Part shown: one piece after another, positions 41,386-48,986 of the stretch
How positions within the stretch are numbered: position 1 is the first letter of the stretch
Layout of the letters: every line of letters begins with the position of its first letter
Source: CATOSK01 sp963665735
GTDB taxonomy: Bacteria; Chloroflexota; Dehalococcoidia; Lucifugimonadales; UBA3495
DNA: 64,000 nt
Reading direction: 5' to 3'
Assembly: GCA_963665735.1 (NCBI GenBank)
Contig: OY762444.1
Span: 3,596,001-3,660,000, forward strand
Notes under the pieces: model-generated
Database searches by the model: none
Seen by the model: the letters and a program-made list of their open reading frames with translations, nothing else
What the model was told of the DNA's origin: nothing
Program-made: the position numbers and the translations under genes

Positions 41386-41646
41386 TCAGGAATCGGGCAC
41401 CCCCAATTCCTTCAAGTACCCCACGGCATCATTGATGGTGTTAATGTTGCCGGCATCGTCGTCGGAAATCTGTATGGTCAGGTCGTCGGTGGAAAATTCC
41501 TCTTCAAAGGCCATGATGAGTTCCACCAAGTCCAGCGAATCGGCCCCCAGGTCATCCACGAAGGACGACCCTTCCGCCACGCTATCCTCTTCGACGCCGA
41601 GCTTGTCAACGACGATGTCTTTCACGCGCTCATAAACAGTGGGCAA
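41386..41646 (-). CDS. acpP: Acyl carrier protein
   Basis: 86 residues with the phosphopantetheine attachment motif GADSLDLVELIMAFEEEF, the modified residue being S37. Acidic composition and helix pattern are standard. The C-terminal tail is slightly longer than that of E. coli ACP. It carries growing acyl chains for fatty-acid synthesis and sits 12 bp after nusB and downstream of fabD. The ketoacyl synthase fabF, which often follows acpP, is replaced here by the uracil-DNA glycosylase gene. Confidence 0.95.
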   Translation of the reverse strand: MPTVYERVKDIVVDKLGVEEDSVAEGSSFVDDLGADSLDLVELIMAFEEEFSTDDLTIQISDDDAGNINTINDAVGYLKELGVPDS

Positions 41647-41658
41647 CGCTCGTCTCCC

Positions 41659-42147
41659 TCAACACACTGGTTCTTCTTTCCGGCGGGCCAAATCCCCATC
41701 GCCGTCTTGCAATGCCAAGGCCCCCGATTCCAGGTCGGCTATTATTGACCCCAGGACTCCGTTCACAAACCGGGTGGAGCTTTCGCTGCCGAATACCTTG
41801 GCGACTTCCACCGCTTCGTTGGCGACGTACTTCCCGGCGGTGTCCTGATTATACAACAACTCAAACAAGGCGATTCTAAGGACGTTCCGGTCCACCGCCG
41901 CCAGTTGGGCCACCGGCCACGCCGGAGCGTAGGAATGAATCAAGTCATCCAACCGGGGCCGGGCGTCCTTCACGCCGGCCACCAAGCTCAGCGCGAAATT
42001 CCTGGCATTGGGGGATAGGGGGTCATCCTCCGCCACCCAGTCCAATGGCGCCTCTTCCGCCCAACGCCGCAAGTCCATCGCAAAGAGGCATTGCAGAGCC
42101 ACCATGCGGGCCTTGCGTCGTGGATAAACGGCGGCTGAGTCGGTCAT
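41659..42147 (-). CDS. nusB: Transcription antitermination factor NusB
   Basis: 162 residues, all helical. Conserved pieces are RRKARMVALQCLFAMDL at the start, LDDLIHSYAPAWPVAQLAAVDRNVLRIALFELLY, and NEAVEVAKVFGSESSTRFVNGVLGSI. NusB with NusE binds boxA RNA for antitermination in rRNA operons. The C-terminal 25 residues are a charged extension. It lies between fabD and acpP in the same direction with short gaps. Confidence 0.93.
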   Translation of the reverse strand: MTDSAAVYPRRKARMVALQCLFAMDLRRWAEEAPLDWVAEDDPLSPNARNFALSLVAGVKDARPRLDDLIHSYAPAWPVAQLAAVDRNVLRIALFELLYNQDTAGKYVANEAVEVAKVFGSESSTRFVNGVLGSIIADLESGALALQDGDGDLARRKEEPVC

Positions 42148-42176
42148 AGGTTACCACAAGTCGCCCGTTCCGCCCA

Positions 42177-43154
42177 TTAGCCGGCGGCGGACAACTTTTC
42201 CGACAACTTTTCGATGGACGCCGCATCGGACAGGCTGGCGACTTCCACCCCCCGGTCTATCCGCTTTATCAGCCCGCTCAGCACCCGCGACGGCCCGAAC
42301 TCCACGAACTGCGACACCCCGGACTGCACCATGAACTGCACCGAGTCCCGCCATTGTACGCAATGGCACAACCCCTCGATTAACTCCCGGCGCACTTCCG
42401 CCGCGGTGGTCAAAGGTTCCCCGCTCAGGTTGGCGATGATTGCCACTTGCGGGTCGTGAAACTCCATCGCGCTGATGGCGTCGGTCAATCCCCTTTGCGC
42501 CTGCCCCATCAACGACGAATGAAACGCCCCGCTGACCGACAGCGGGATGGTTTTCTTGGCGCCCCGGGCCGAGGCCAGGTCCATCGCCCACGCCAGAGCG
42601 CGCTTGTCCCCGCTGACTACAATCTGGTCGTCGCAGTTGATGTTGGCCAACTCCACGCCCGTCTCGGCGCAGATATGCTCCAGCGCCGTCTCTTCCAGCC
42701 CCAGAATCGCCGCCATGCTGCCCGGATGGTCCACCGACGCCTGTTGCATCAGCCGCCCCCGTTCCCGCACCAACCGCAGGCCGTCGGCAAAGCTGATTAC
42801 CCCAGCCACCACCAGGGAAGTGTATTCCCCCAGGCTGTGACCCGCCACCGAAAAAGGCCACGGCGTCCGATGCCCCAGGTATTCCTCCCAAGCCCGGTAA
42901 CAGGCGATGCTCACCGCCATGATGGCCGGTTGCGAGTTTATCGTGTCCTGCAATTCCTCCGCCGGCCCGTCGAAAATCACCCTGGAAAGCCCGAAACCCA
43001 GGCTGTCGTCCGCCTCTTCAAAGACCGCCCTGGCTGCGGCGGAGCCGTCAAACAGGTCGCGCCCCATGCCCACGCTTTGCGAACCCTGGCCGGGAAAGAC
43101 GTAAGAGTATTTTCGGCCACTATTGCAATCGCTGTAATCGCTGTTCGTTTCCAT
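42177..43154 (-). CDS. fabD: Malonyl-CoA:ACP transacylase
   Basis: 325 residues. The nucleophile is S107 in GHSLGE, YVFPGQGSQSVGMG is near the N-terminus, VSGAFHSSLM supplies the catalytic histidine, and FVEFGPSRVLSGLIKRI is the C-terminal block. It loads malonyl groups onto the ACP encoded 530 bp downstream. The start is uncertain: ATG 43154 leaves a 16-residue lead before the conserved YVFPGQG, with only AAGG two bases upstream as ribosome-binding site; an in-frame TTG at 43214 would add 20 residues of no clear conservation. Confidence 0.93.
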   Translation of the reverse strand: METNSDYSDCNSGRKYSYVFPGQGSQSVGMGRDLFDGSAAARAVFEEADDSLGFGLSRVIFDGPAEELQDTINSQPAIMAVSIACYRAWEEYLGHRTPWPFSVAGHSLGEYTSLVVAGVISFADGLRLVRERGRLMQQASVDHPGSMAAILGLEETALEHICAETGVELANINCDDQIVVSGDKRALAWAMDLASARGAKKTIPLSVSGAFHSSLMGQAQRGLTDAISAMEFHDPQVAIIANLSGEPLTTAAEVRRELIEGLCHCVQWRDSVQFMVQSGVSQFVEFGPSRVLSGLIKRIDRGVEVASLSDAASIEKLSEKLSAAG

Positions 43155-43224
43155 CACCTTACCAGCCACCCATGATAAACCCGCGCCAGAAAACCCCCCA
43201 AGCGTTTCCGGCAACCCTTGAGTA

Positions 43225-43390
43225 TGTCATTCTGAGCGCAGCGAAGAATCTAAAATCCCCGCCTTAGCCAACGTCACTCCCTGTCCCCACCGCCGTCACT
43301 CCCTGTCCCCACCGCCGTCATTCCCTGTCCCCACCGTCACTCCCTGCTCCCACCGTCATTCCCGCGAAAGCGGGAATCCACCGCCCCATC
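43225..43390. repeat. Short tandem repeats beside an ATTCCCGCG palindrome
   Basis: Four or so units of CCGCCGTCACTCCCTGTCCCCA (about 20-24 bp) at 43271-43360 lead into CCGTCATTCCCGCGAAAGCGGGAATCC. An element with CATTCTGAGCGCAGCGAAGAATC precedes them at about 43228-43251. Confidence 0.7.
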
Positions 43391-43420
43391 GGGAGACCTT
43401 GCCTCGGTCGTCCTCCGGCC

Positions 43421-43603
43421 CTAGCCTCCCAACGGTATCACTTGCCGCCCCCGGTAAATGCCGCAATACGGACAAGCGGCGTGGGGCCGCTTGGCCCGCC
43501 GGCAGCGGGTGCAATAAGCCGGATGAATCGGCTTCAACTTGTACGATGTGAGCCGCCGTCCCCGGCGCGCTCTGGTCAACTTCTTTTTCGGTAGTGCGCC
43601 CAT
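43421..43603 (-). CDS. rpmF: 50S ribosomal protein L32
   Basis: 60 residues: MGALPKKKLTRARRGRRL at the start and a zinc finger YCTRCRRAKRPHAACPYCG. L32 is part of the large ribosomal subunit. The ATG at 43603 follows AGGAG (TTAGGAGACCTG); the open frame upstream to 43666 is not conserved. It lies 13 bp after the DUF177 gene, the near-universal YceD-RpmF pairing. Confidence 0.95.
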   Translation of the reverse strand: MGALPKKKLTRARRGRRLTSYKLKPIHPAYCTRCRRAKRPHAACPYCGIYRGRQVIPLGG

Positions 43604-43616
43604 CAGGTCTCCTAAC

Positions 43617-44135
43617 TTAATCGCCCGGCCCCAACAGACCGGCCAGCCGCGCCCAACGCGGGTCAACGTCCCCCATGTCGCAGCCGCAAGGTTGCCGGTT
43701 CAAGTCCGCTCCGCAGCCCTGGCACAACCCGGCGCAATCGGGCCGGCAAAGCGGTTTCATCGGCGTATTGGTGATGATGTATTGCCGCAGGACTTCCGAC
43801 AATTCCAGCGTATGCGCCAAGTCTATCCGGCAGCCCTCCGACCCCTCCGGGGCCGACAGCCGCCGCCCCGTATTGATGTCCACCAGTGGGTAAAACTCTT
43901 CCTCAATGCTCAACGAAAGGCTGCGGGGATGTTCGGCCAGGCACCGGCCGCAACTCTGGAAAGCCACCACGTCCAAGTCCGCCGTCGCCAGAATGCCCTG
44001 GTGGGTACGCATAAAGTGTACCCGCCCGGCTACCCGGTCAGCCAAACCATCCCTGTCGGAAAAGGTCTCGTCCAACGGATACGCCCGCGAGGAACCTATC
44101 GGTTCCTTCAACAGTTGGGCCACGTTGTATTGCAT
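43617..44135 (-). CDS. DUF177/YceD-family protein
   Basis: 172 residues of the DUF177 family, which is linked to 23S rRNA metabolism and is almost always encoded before L32. Visible are MQYNVAQLLKEPIGSSRAYPL, SCGRCLAEHPRSL, and a zinc-binding tail with CRPDCAGLCQGCGADLN followed by CGC. I use ATG 44135; the frame extends to 44207 with non-conserved residues. A promoter is visible at 44210-44240. Confidence 0.9.
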   Translation of the reverse strand: MQYNVAQLLKEPIGSSRAYPLDETFSDRDGLADRVAGRVHFMRTHQGILATADLDVVAFQSCGRCLAEHPRSLSLSIEEEFYPLVDINTGRRLSAPEGSEGCRIDLAHTLELSEVLRQYIITNTPMKPLCRPDCAGLCQGCGADLNRQPCGCDMGDVDPRWARLAGLLGPGD

Positions 44136-44209
44136 CGTCAAGAGGCCAGAACCATCACCAGGTAACGCCGGATAAAAACCCCGGTTATGTCCGGCGCATA
44201 ACGGCATGG

Positions 44210-44240
44210 ATTATAAGAGCAATCCAACCTGTAATGTCAA
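44210..44240 (-). promoter_or_regulatory. Putative promoter of the DUF177-rpmF operon
   Basis: On the minus strand TTGACA (44240-44235) and a perfect TATAAT (44215-44210) are separated by 19 bp, slightly long but with both boxes perfect. The DUF177 start codon lies about 75 bp downstream. Confidence 0.6.
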
Positions 44241-44461
44241 GCACCCCACACCCGGCTTCAGGGTCTTTTGAGTTTCTTTCCAAGGCCCAGGTATGTCCTG
44301 AACATAACCGAAGGAGTCGCCTTGCCCGAAGAAATTTAGACCTGGGTGAAAAATCGTCCAGGGTGACGATCAAAAGCCCTCGGCTACGGAAAGTTATTCC
44401 ATCCACCTGGCCCCCAAGCGCTCAATGGCAAGTTAGCAACCTCAACAGTTAGCCGCCGCGT
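44241..44461. repeat. Non-coding gap with a dispersed repeat copy
   Basis: No gene. GTATGTCCTGAACATAACCGAAGGAGTCGCCTTGCCC at about 44290-44328 is shared with 55532-55566 (CTGTCCTGAACATAACCGAATGGGTCGCCTTGCCC). The rest shows nothing I recognise. Confidence 0.6.
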
Positions 44462-44890
44462 TCATGCGCCCCGAGTCCGGGGCCGCCTCATAAAACAGTG
44501 GATGTTTCCGTAGGTATCCCCGGCCAGCGATTCGGGCGTGGCGTGCCGGATGTCTTCGTCCGGCCCCAACTTGCTGCTCCAGTCTCCGCCGGGTAGCTGA
44601 ATCGCGGCGTGAGTCCAATTCCCATCCTTGGCATAGAGAGCGACTTTCTCGAACCCCTCCAACGCTTCGGCATCATCGCAAATTTCGAATCCAAGCCCCG
44701 AGAACACTTCAATGAGACTGGCAACCGAAGGAGACCGCCCCGCGTCAGGCCAACGGTAGTTGCCGGCGTGACTCCACCAGGCTGTTGTGTCGCCGGCGGC
44801 GTAGGCGATGCAATTGTAGTCATTGTCCGGCTCGCTGGTCACTTCATAACCGGCGGACGCCAGGCCGGGGAACTGTTCGTCAATCCACAT
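44462..44890 (-). CDS. DUF7689-like hypothetical protein
   Basis: 142 residues, compact and rich in aromatic residues: DNDYNCIAYAAGDTTAWWSH, a motif seen in uncharacterised bacterial proteins of the DUF7689 type, then VALYAKDGNWTHAAIQLPGGDWSSKLGPDEDIRH, reminiscent of a papain/NlpC-like Cys-His arrangement (C27 with H94). Catalysis is speculation. It overlaps the upstream small gene by 11 bp and shares its direction, so they form a two-gene operon. Confidence 0.6.
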   Translation of the reverse strand: MWIDEQFPGLASAGYEVTSEPDNDYNCIAYAAGDTTAWWSHAGNYRWPDAGRSPSVASLIEVFSGLGFEICDDAEALEGFEKVALYAKDGNWTHAAIQLPGGDWSSKLGPDEDIRHATPESLAGDTYGNIHCFMRRPRTRGA

Positions 44891-45230
44891 CGGCCGGCCA
44901 ACGGTACCCGTTTTCCCGCCCCCATTTGAGCCAGGCGTCGGTCATGGCCTTCATGTTGCCCTGACTTTCCACTGGAACCGGATCAGCGCCTGTAATGGCG
45001 CTGAGGGCCAGGAACCAGTGGTTGGGACGCCGTTCCAGGCGCGCCAGCAGCCACGGCACCGCAGGTATGCCCAGCTTAACGATGCGTTGGTAAGCCGGGT
45101 GTTCCGCCATCGCTGTAACGTCCACGCCCCGCGGTCGGGTTCGTTCCCACTCGTCGGCCAGCCTCTCTACTTCCCACCGGCAGCGGTCGGCAACGGCTTG
45201 ATTATCCTGAAATCGGTCCGGTAAAGACAT
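44880..45230 (-). CDS. Hypothetical protein, partner of DUF7689-like protein
   Basis: 116 residues, predicted helical, with HPAYQRIVKLGIPAVPWLLARLERRPNHWFLALSAITG, resembling a HEAT-repeat-like family found beside DUF7689-type genes in many bacteria. It ends WLKWGRENGYRWPADVD. I recognise no function. Overlap with the following gene by 11 bp points to coupled translation and a joint role, possibly an adaptor or toxin-immunity-type pair; that is inference. Confidence 0.6.
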   Translation of the reverse strand: MSLPDRFQDNQAVADRCRWEVERLADEWERTRPRGVDVTAMAEHPAYQRIVKLGIPAVPWLLARLERRPNHWFLALSAITGADPVPVESQGNMKAMTDAWLKWGRENGYRWPADVD

Positions 45231-45259
45231 CTATTTCCCCCATGCGGTAATCGAGGGGA

Positions 45260-45345
45260 TTTATCCCTCCCCCCAACCATCATTTCCCACTCTCCCAACC
45301 GTCATTCCCGCGAAAGCGGGAATCCAAAACCCTCTCCCACAATCA
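45260..45345. repeat. ATTCCCGCGAAAGCGGGAAT palindromic repeat
   Basis: CCGTCATTCCCGCGAAAGCGGGAATCCAAAACCC, with a degenerate upstream half-copy, lies between the hypothetical gene and the B12-binding protein gene. Confidence 0.7.
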
Positions 45346-45377
45346 AACCTCTCCCCACACAACAACCACCCCCGACG

Positions 45378-45788
45378 TCAACCATCCCCCGCAGCATTAG
45401 CCCGAATAAACTCCACAATCTGCTGCGTCGAAGTCCCCGGCCCGAAGACCGCGGCCACGCCCATATCCGTCAGGGCCGCCCGGTCTTCCTCCGGCACGAT
45501 TCCCCCCAGCAGCACCAGAACGTCGCTCATCCCCTGCGACTCCAGCAGCGACATGATTTGCGGCACGATTTCCAGGTGCGCGCCGGAAAGGATGCTAAGC
45601 CCCACCACCGAGGCGTCTTCCTGAGACGCGGCCTGGACAATCATCTCCGGGGTCTGCCGGATGCCGGTATAAATCACTTCCATACCCGCGTCCCGCAGAG
45701 CGCGGGCAATCACCTTGGCCCCCCGGTCATGCCCGTCCAGGCCCGGCTTGGCCACCAGAACGCGAATAGGGTCAGCAGTTCCAACCAT
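45378..45788 (-). CDS. B12-binding small subunit of a methylmalonyl-CoA-mutase-type enzyme
   Basis: 136 residues, a free-standing cobalamin-binding domain with the base-off motif DGHDRG (VAKPGLDGHDRGAKVIARALRDAG), VGLSILSGAHL and LVLLGGIVPEED. It matches the C-terminal domain of methylmalonyl-CoA mutase or the small subunit of archaeal-type mutases. The large catalytic subunit is not adjacent. I start at ATG 45788, which has GGCGGTG upstream, rather than at 45806. A partner mutase encoded elsewhere is needed for activity. Confidence 0.9.
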   Translation of the reverse strand: MVGTADPIRVLVAKPGLDGHDRGAKVIARALRDAGMEVIYTGIRQTPEMIVQAASQEDASVVGLSILSGAHLEIVPQIMSLLESQGMSDVLVLLGGIVPEEDRAALTDMGVAAVFGPGTSTQQIVEFIRANAAGDG

Positions 45789-45904
45789 TTCACCGCCCTT
45801 GAACATTCAGAATTAGCGTCAGCCGCCATTCTACCGCAAAACCCAACCCCATAACGTAAACGCCCAGTGCCTTTCAATAGCCAGTCCATGCCCCCGGGTG
45901 AAAA

Positions 45905-45940
45905 ATCATTCCGGCGAAAGCCGGAATCCAGAAATTCCAA
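45905..45940. repeat. CATTCCGGCGAAAGCCGGAAT palindromic repeat
   Basis: ATCATTCCGGCGAAAGCCGGAATCCAGAAATTCC lies between the divergent B12-binding protein and rpsT genes. Confidence 0.75.
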
Positions 45941-45980
45941 GCACGGACTTCCCAATCATCCTGCCCCGACAACACAGCGG

Positions 45981-46009
45981 TGGATTCCCCCCCGCGTTTC
46001 CGTTATAAT
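45981..46009 (+). promoter_or_regulatory. Putative rpsT promoter
   Basis: A perfect TATAAT at 46004-46009 has TGGATT as a weak -35 17 bp upstream. The rpsT start is about 50 bp downstream. Confidence 0.45.
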
Positions 46010-46060
46010 AGCGAATCGTCAGTAACAGACGTACACTATCGAAGCGCCAGGAGGAAACCT

Positions 46061-46321
46061 TTGCCTGCCAGGAAGTCCGCCCGGAAGTCCGTCAAACGAT
46101 ACCAACGCAACCACAGCGTCCGACGGGCCACCCGCACCGCTGTCGGGAAGGCCAGAAGAGCCGTTAACTCCGGAGACCCGGAATCGGCTGCCGAGGCCGT
46201 CCGCTTGGCCCTCGGCTCCCTTGACCGCGCCGCCAAGAAAGGCATCCTCCACAAGAACAACGCCTCCCGCAGCAAGTCCCGGCTGGCCGCCCGCCTCAAC
46301 AAAATGGCCCCCGTTTCCTGA
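46061..46321 (+). CDS. rpsT: 30S ribosomal protein S20
   Basis: 86 residues, very basic: PARKSARKSVKRYQRNHSVRRATRT near the N-terminus and LHKNNASRSKSRLAARLNK at the end, both hallmarks of S20, which binds 16S rRNA in the small subunit. The start is TTG at 46061, six bases after a perfect AGGAGG; rare starts are known for rpsT (TTG/UUG in E. coli), where they reduce initiation. A promoter lies at 45981-46009 and an intrinsic terminator at 46349-46380. Confidence 0.93.
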   Translation: MPARKSARKSVKRYQRNHSVRRATRTAVGKARRAVNSGDPESAAEAVRLALGSLDRAAKKGILHKNNASRSKSRLAARLNKMAPVS

Positions 46322-46348
46322 AATCACGCTACCCCGTCAAGCTAATGG

Positions 46349-46380
46349 AAAAGGCCCGTTCCTTGGTGAACGGCCTTTTT
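46349..46380 (+). terminator. Intrinsic terminator of rpsT
   Basis: AAAAGGCC-C-GTTC pairs with GAAC-GGCCTTTTT around a CTTGGT loop; the right arm runs into five T residues. It begins 28 bp after the rpsT stop codon. Confidence 0.8.
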
Positions 46381-46433
46381 GGGTAGCCGGCCCCTTGACC
46401 GCCGCCGGATTTTGTCGAAATGTCCCCTCCCCG

Positions 46434-46462
46434 TTGACACGCTTTCCCAAGTCTGATAATCT
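46434..46462 (+). promoter_or_regulatory. lexA promoter
   Basis: Perfect TTGACA at 46434-46439 and TAATCT at 46457-46462 are separated by 17 bp. An alternative -10, GATAAT, overlaps at 46455-46460. The LexA box starts seven bases after the -10. Confidence 0.6.
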
Positions 46463-46468
46463 AAGCTC

Positions 46469-46482
46469 CGAACATTAGTTTG
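46469..46482 (+). promoter_or_regulatory. LexA (SOS) box, Gram-positive type
   Basis: CGAACATTAGTTTG fits the palindrome CGAAC-N4-GTTYG used by Bacillus-type LexA. It sits between the -10 and the ribosome-binding site AAGGAG of lexA, so LexA binding would block its own transcription. Confidence 0.7.
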
Positions 46483-46494
46483 TAAGGAGTTGCC

Positions 46495-47142
46495 ATGCCC
46501 AGTAAAAAAATGACCCCCCGCCGCCAGCAAATCCTGGATTTCATCCAATCCTTCATGCAGGACAACGGCATCCCCCCCACCGTCAGGGACATCCAGAAGG
46601 CTTGCAGCATCAGCTCAACCTCCGTGGTGGACTACAACCTCCGCCTGCTGGACCGCGACGGTTACTTGAACCGCCGCCCCGAAGTGGCCCGCGGCATCGA
46701 GCTGCTGGACGCTGAAGGCCAGCCGGTTTCCAACTCGCCCCGGGTGCCCATCGTCGGCGCCATAGCCGCCGGCCAGCCCTTGCCGGTATTCGCCGCCGAG
46801 GACTCCGCCGCCCTCCGGGAGTTCGACAGCATCGAAGTAACTCCCGACCTGGCCCGCCGCAACCCCGGCCTTTTCGCCCTGAGCGTCCAGGGCACTTCCA
46901 TGATTGACGCCCTCATCGCCGACGGCGACATCGTGGTTATCCAACCCACCACCCAGGCCGACAACGGCGAAATGGTGGTGGCCTGGCTCAAGGACGAAGG
47001 CGAGGCGACCCTCAAGAAGTTCTACCTGGAAGGGGATTCCGTCCGCTTGCAGCCGGCCAACAGCGAAATGGAACCCATCTACTGCTCCGCCGCCAACGTC
47101 GAAGTCAAGGGCAAAGTGGTTACCGTCGTCCGCAAGTTCTAA
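46495..47142 (+). CDS. lexA: LexA repressor
   Basis: 215 residues. The N-terminal winged helix-turn-helix (about 1-68, IPPTVRDIQKACSISSTSVVDYNLRLL) binds the SOS box. The C-terminal S24 peptidase domain holds the self-cleavage site A92-G93, the nucleophile S135 in VQGTSMIDAL and the general base K174 in EATLKKFY. Activated RecA triggers cleavage and derepression. An AAGGAG ribosome-binding site precedes the ATG. The gene has its own promoter and box and is monocistronic, followed by a CCCTCCCC-like palindrome at about 47160. Confidence 0.95.
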   Translation: MPSKKMTPRRQQILDFIQSFMQDNGIPPTVRDIQKACSISSTSVVDYNLRLLDRDGYLNRRPEVARGIELLDAEGQPVSNSPRVPIVGAIAAGQPLPVFAAEDSAALREFDSIEVTPDLARRNPGLFALSVQGTSMIDALIADGDIVVIQPTTQADNGEMVVAWLKDEGEATLKKFYLEGDSVRLQPANSEMEPIYCSAANVEVKGKVVTVVRKF

Positions 47143-47217
47143 GAAGGTGTGCGATAAATCCCCTCCCCCTATTAGGGGGAGGGTTGGGGTGGGGGGTGAA
47201 CCCCGCCGGACATTGCC

Positions 47218-47565
47218 CTACTGCTTGCTGTTGGACAACGCCCCGTAGCTGGCAACCACGAAAGGGACGCAGTAGGTCAACGGAATTTTCCAATAAAGGG
47301 CGGAATCCCATCGCCCTTGCAGGATTACGTCGCCCTGGTTCAACGCCGTCAGCGCCGTGCCGACAATCACGGCGGCAATCAACGACCGCTTCAGCATGGG
47401 CCGGTGCAGCAAGGCGCACCGCAAACACTTGGCCGTTTCCGCCGGGGCGTCAATCCCACGCGCGGCGAACCGGAAAGTCCACCGGGCCGACAGGGCCTTG
47501 CCGCACCGTTGGCAAGTCCGCGTTGCCCCTTTGTCAGAAAGGTCTGGCAGTTGGGATGAAGTCAT
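47218..47565 (-). CDS. NrtS-like small membrane protein with zinc knuckle
   Basis: 115 residues. The N-terminal half has CQRCGK and CLRC, a probable zinc-binding pair. The C-terminal half has two membrane helices (RSLIAAVIVGTALTALNQGDVIL and IPLTYCVPFVVASYGAL) matching the small NrtS family described as nitrate/nitrite transporters. Fusion with a zinc knuckle is an unusual extra. I use ATG 47565. It lies downstream of truB in the nusA operon direction. Transport of nitrate is family knowledge, not shown here. Confidence 0.65.
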   Translation of the reverse strand: MTSSQLPDLSDKGATRTCQRCGKALSARWTFRFAARGIDAPAETAKCLRCALLHRPMLKRSLIAAVIVGTALTALNQGDVILQGRWDSALYWKIPLTYCVPFVVASYGALSNSKQ

Positions 47566-47597
47566 GGGCGGCCGGCCAATCCGGGGCAAGAAAGGCG

Positions 47598-48566
47598 TTA
47601 ACGCAGCGACACCCTGGGCGCGTAGGGCGACGGCTCCAGGTTCTGGAATACCTTGACCGGCTTCCAGGTGGCGGATTCGCAGCGGGCCAGCGCCAGGAAA
47701 CAGCCGGCCTCGCTGTAAATGCGAAACTGCTCCATGAAACCGGCGTCCGGCGCGGCCCGGCCTACCCCTACCGACTGGCCGTTCCTCAAATACTGCTCTG
47801 CCTGCCGGTTGACCGTCACTCCCCGCAACCCGGTCAGCACCGCGTCAATGGGCTGCAAATGTTCCAGCCAGCCGTCGGGTTGTTCGGCGTTGGCCGCCTC
47901 CAAGTCCTCCAGGGTCACGGCGTCCTCTATCGAAAATCCGCAACTGGAAGACCGCACCAGGTCGCTGACATACGCCCCGCAGCCCAGCGCTGCGCCAATG
48001 TCGTGGGCCAGGGAGCGCATATACACGCCCCGCCCACATTCCACGTCCAGTACCAGCCGGGGATTGTCGAACTCCACGATTTCAATGTCGTAAATCTCCA
48101 CCGTGCGGGCCTCGCGTTCCACTTCAATGCCGGCCCGGGCCAGCTTGTAGAGCCGCTGGCCGTTGACCTTCACCGCGCTGTACATCGGCGGCGTTTGCTG
48201 CACCACCCCGGTAAAGGCCGGCAAGACGGCCTCCACGTCCTGTTGCGTCAGCCCGCCGGGGTCGCCCGACTTGACCGCCTCTCCTTCGGCGTCAAAGGTG
48301 GCCGTCGTCTCTCCCAGCTGGACGCCCACCCGGTAGCGTTTAACCCCGCTCAGGACGTACTCCATCAACCGGGTGGCCTGCCCGAAGCAGATGGGCAAAA
48401 CTCCCTGGGCCAACGGGTCCATCGTTCCGGCGTGGCCTACCTTCTGCCGCTGCCCGGTGATGGCTTTGATGCGCCGCAAGCCGTCCATGGAGGTTATCCC
48501 CACCGGCTTGTAGAAATTCAGAAAGCCGTTGTGGACTACTCCGCTCTTTTTGTTTCCTCTGGGCAT
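47598..48566 (-). CDS. truB: tRNA pseudouridine-55 synthase
   Basis: 322 residues. The catalytic aspartate is D50 in GHAGTMDPLAQGVLP. NFYKPVGITSMD, YSAVKVNGQRLYKLARAGIEVER, the RGVYMRSLAHDIG block and a C-terminal PUA-like domain are all visible. It forms pseudouridine at position 55 of tRNA. It is the last member of the nusA-ylxR-infB-rbfA-truB run, three bases after rbfA. Confidence 0.95.
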   Translation of the reverse strand: MPRGNKKSGVVHNGFLNFYKPVGITSMDGLRRIKAITGQRQKVGHAGTMDPLAQGVLPICFGQATRLMEYVLSGVKRYRVGVQLGETTATFDAEGEAVKSGDPGGLTQQDVEAVLPAFTGVVQQTPPMYSAVKVNGQRLYKLARAGIEVEREARTVEIYDIEIVEFDNPRLVLDVECGRGVYMRSLAHDIGAALGCGAYVSDLVRSSSCGFSIEDAVTLEDLEAANAEQPDGWLEHLQPIDAVLTGLRGVTVNRQAEQYLRNGQSVGVGRAAPDAGFMEQFRIYSEAGCFLALARCESATWKPVKVFQNLEPSPYAPRVSLR

Positions 48567-48569
48567 AGC

Positions 48570-48944
48570 TTAATCGCCGCCGGGGACTTCGTTGGATAGC
48601 GGATTGGGATTCAGTTGGTCCATTATCCGCAGCAGGTGGTCGGCGTCCTCCATTGATTCATCCAACTCGAACTTCATAAAAGGGACGTACCGCAACGCCA
48701 GGCGATCCCTCAACTCCCGCCGCAAATAGGACGACGCTGACTGGATGCCCTGCAAGGTGTCCCGCTTGGTCGCGGCGTCCCCCATAACGCTGACATAAAC
48801 CCGCGCGCTCCGCAGGTCGGCGGAGGTCTTGACCTGAGTAACGGAAACCACCCCGCTGATGCGCGGGTCTTTCACCTGCCGGGCAATCAGGTGACTCAAC
48901 TCTTCCCGCAACAGGCCGTTGATGCGGTCAACCCTTCTGGGCAT
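48570..48944 (-). CDS. rbfA: Ribosome-binding factor A
   Basis: 124 residues with a KH-like fold: RRVDRINGLLREELSHLIARQVKDPRISGVVSVTQVKTSADLRSARVYVSVMG is diagnostic of RbfA, which helps 16S rRNA 5'-end maturation. The middle LRRELRDRLALRYVPFMKFELDESMEDADHLLRIMDQL completes the family pattern. It lies between infB and truB in the classical order. Confidence 0.95.
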   Translation of the reverse strand: MPRRVDRINGLLREELSHLIARQVKDPRISGVVSVTQVKTSADLRSARVYVSVMGDAATKRDTLQGIQSASSYLRRELRDRLALRYVPFMKFELDESMEDADHLLRIMDQLNPNPLSNEVPGGD

Positions 48945-48986
48945 TTGACCCTCCGGGGCCGGACGTTAAGGGGTACAGCCGGCGGG

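Noticed and set aside
43262..43360. Possible CRISPR array of short units
   Set aside because: Units are directly adjacent with no spacers; simple tandem repeats.
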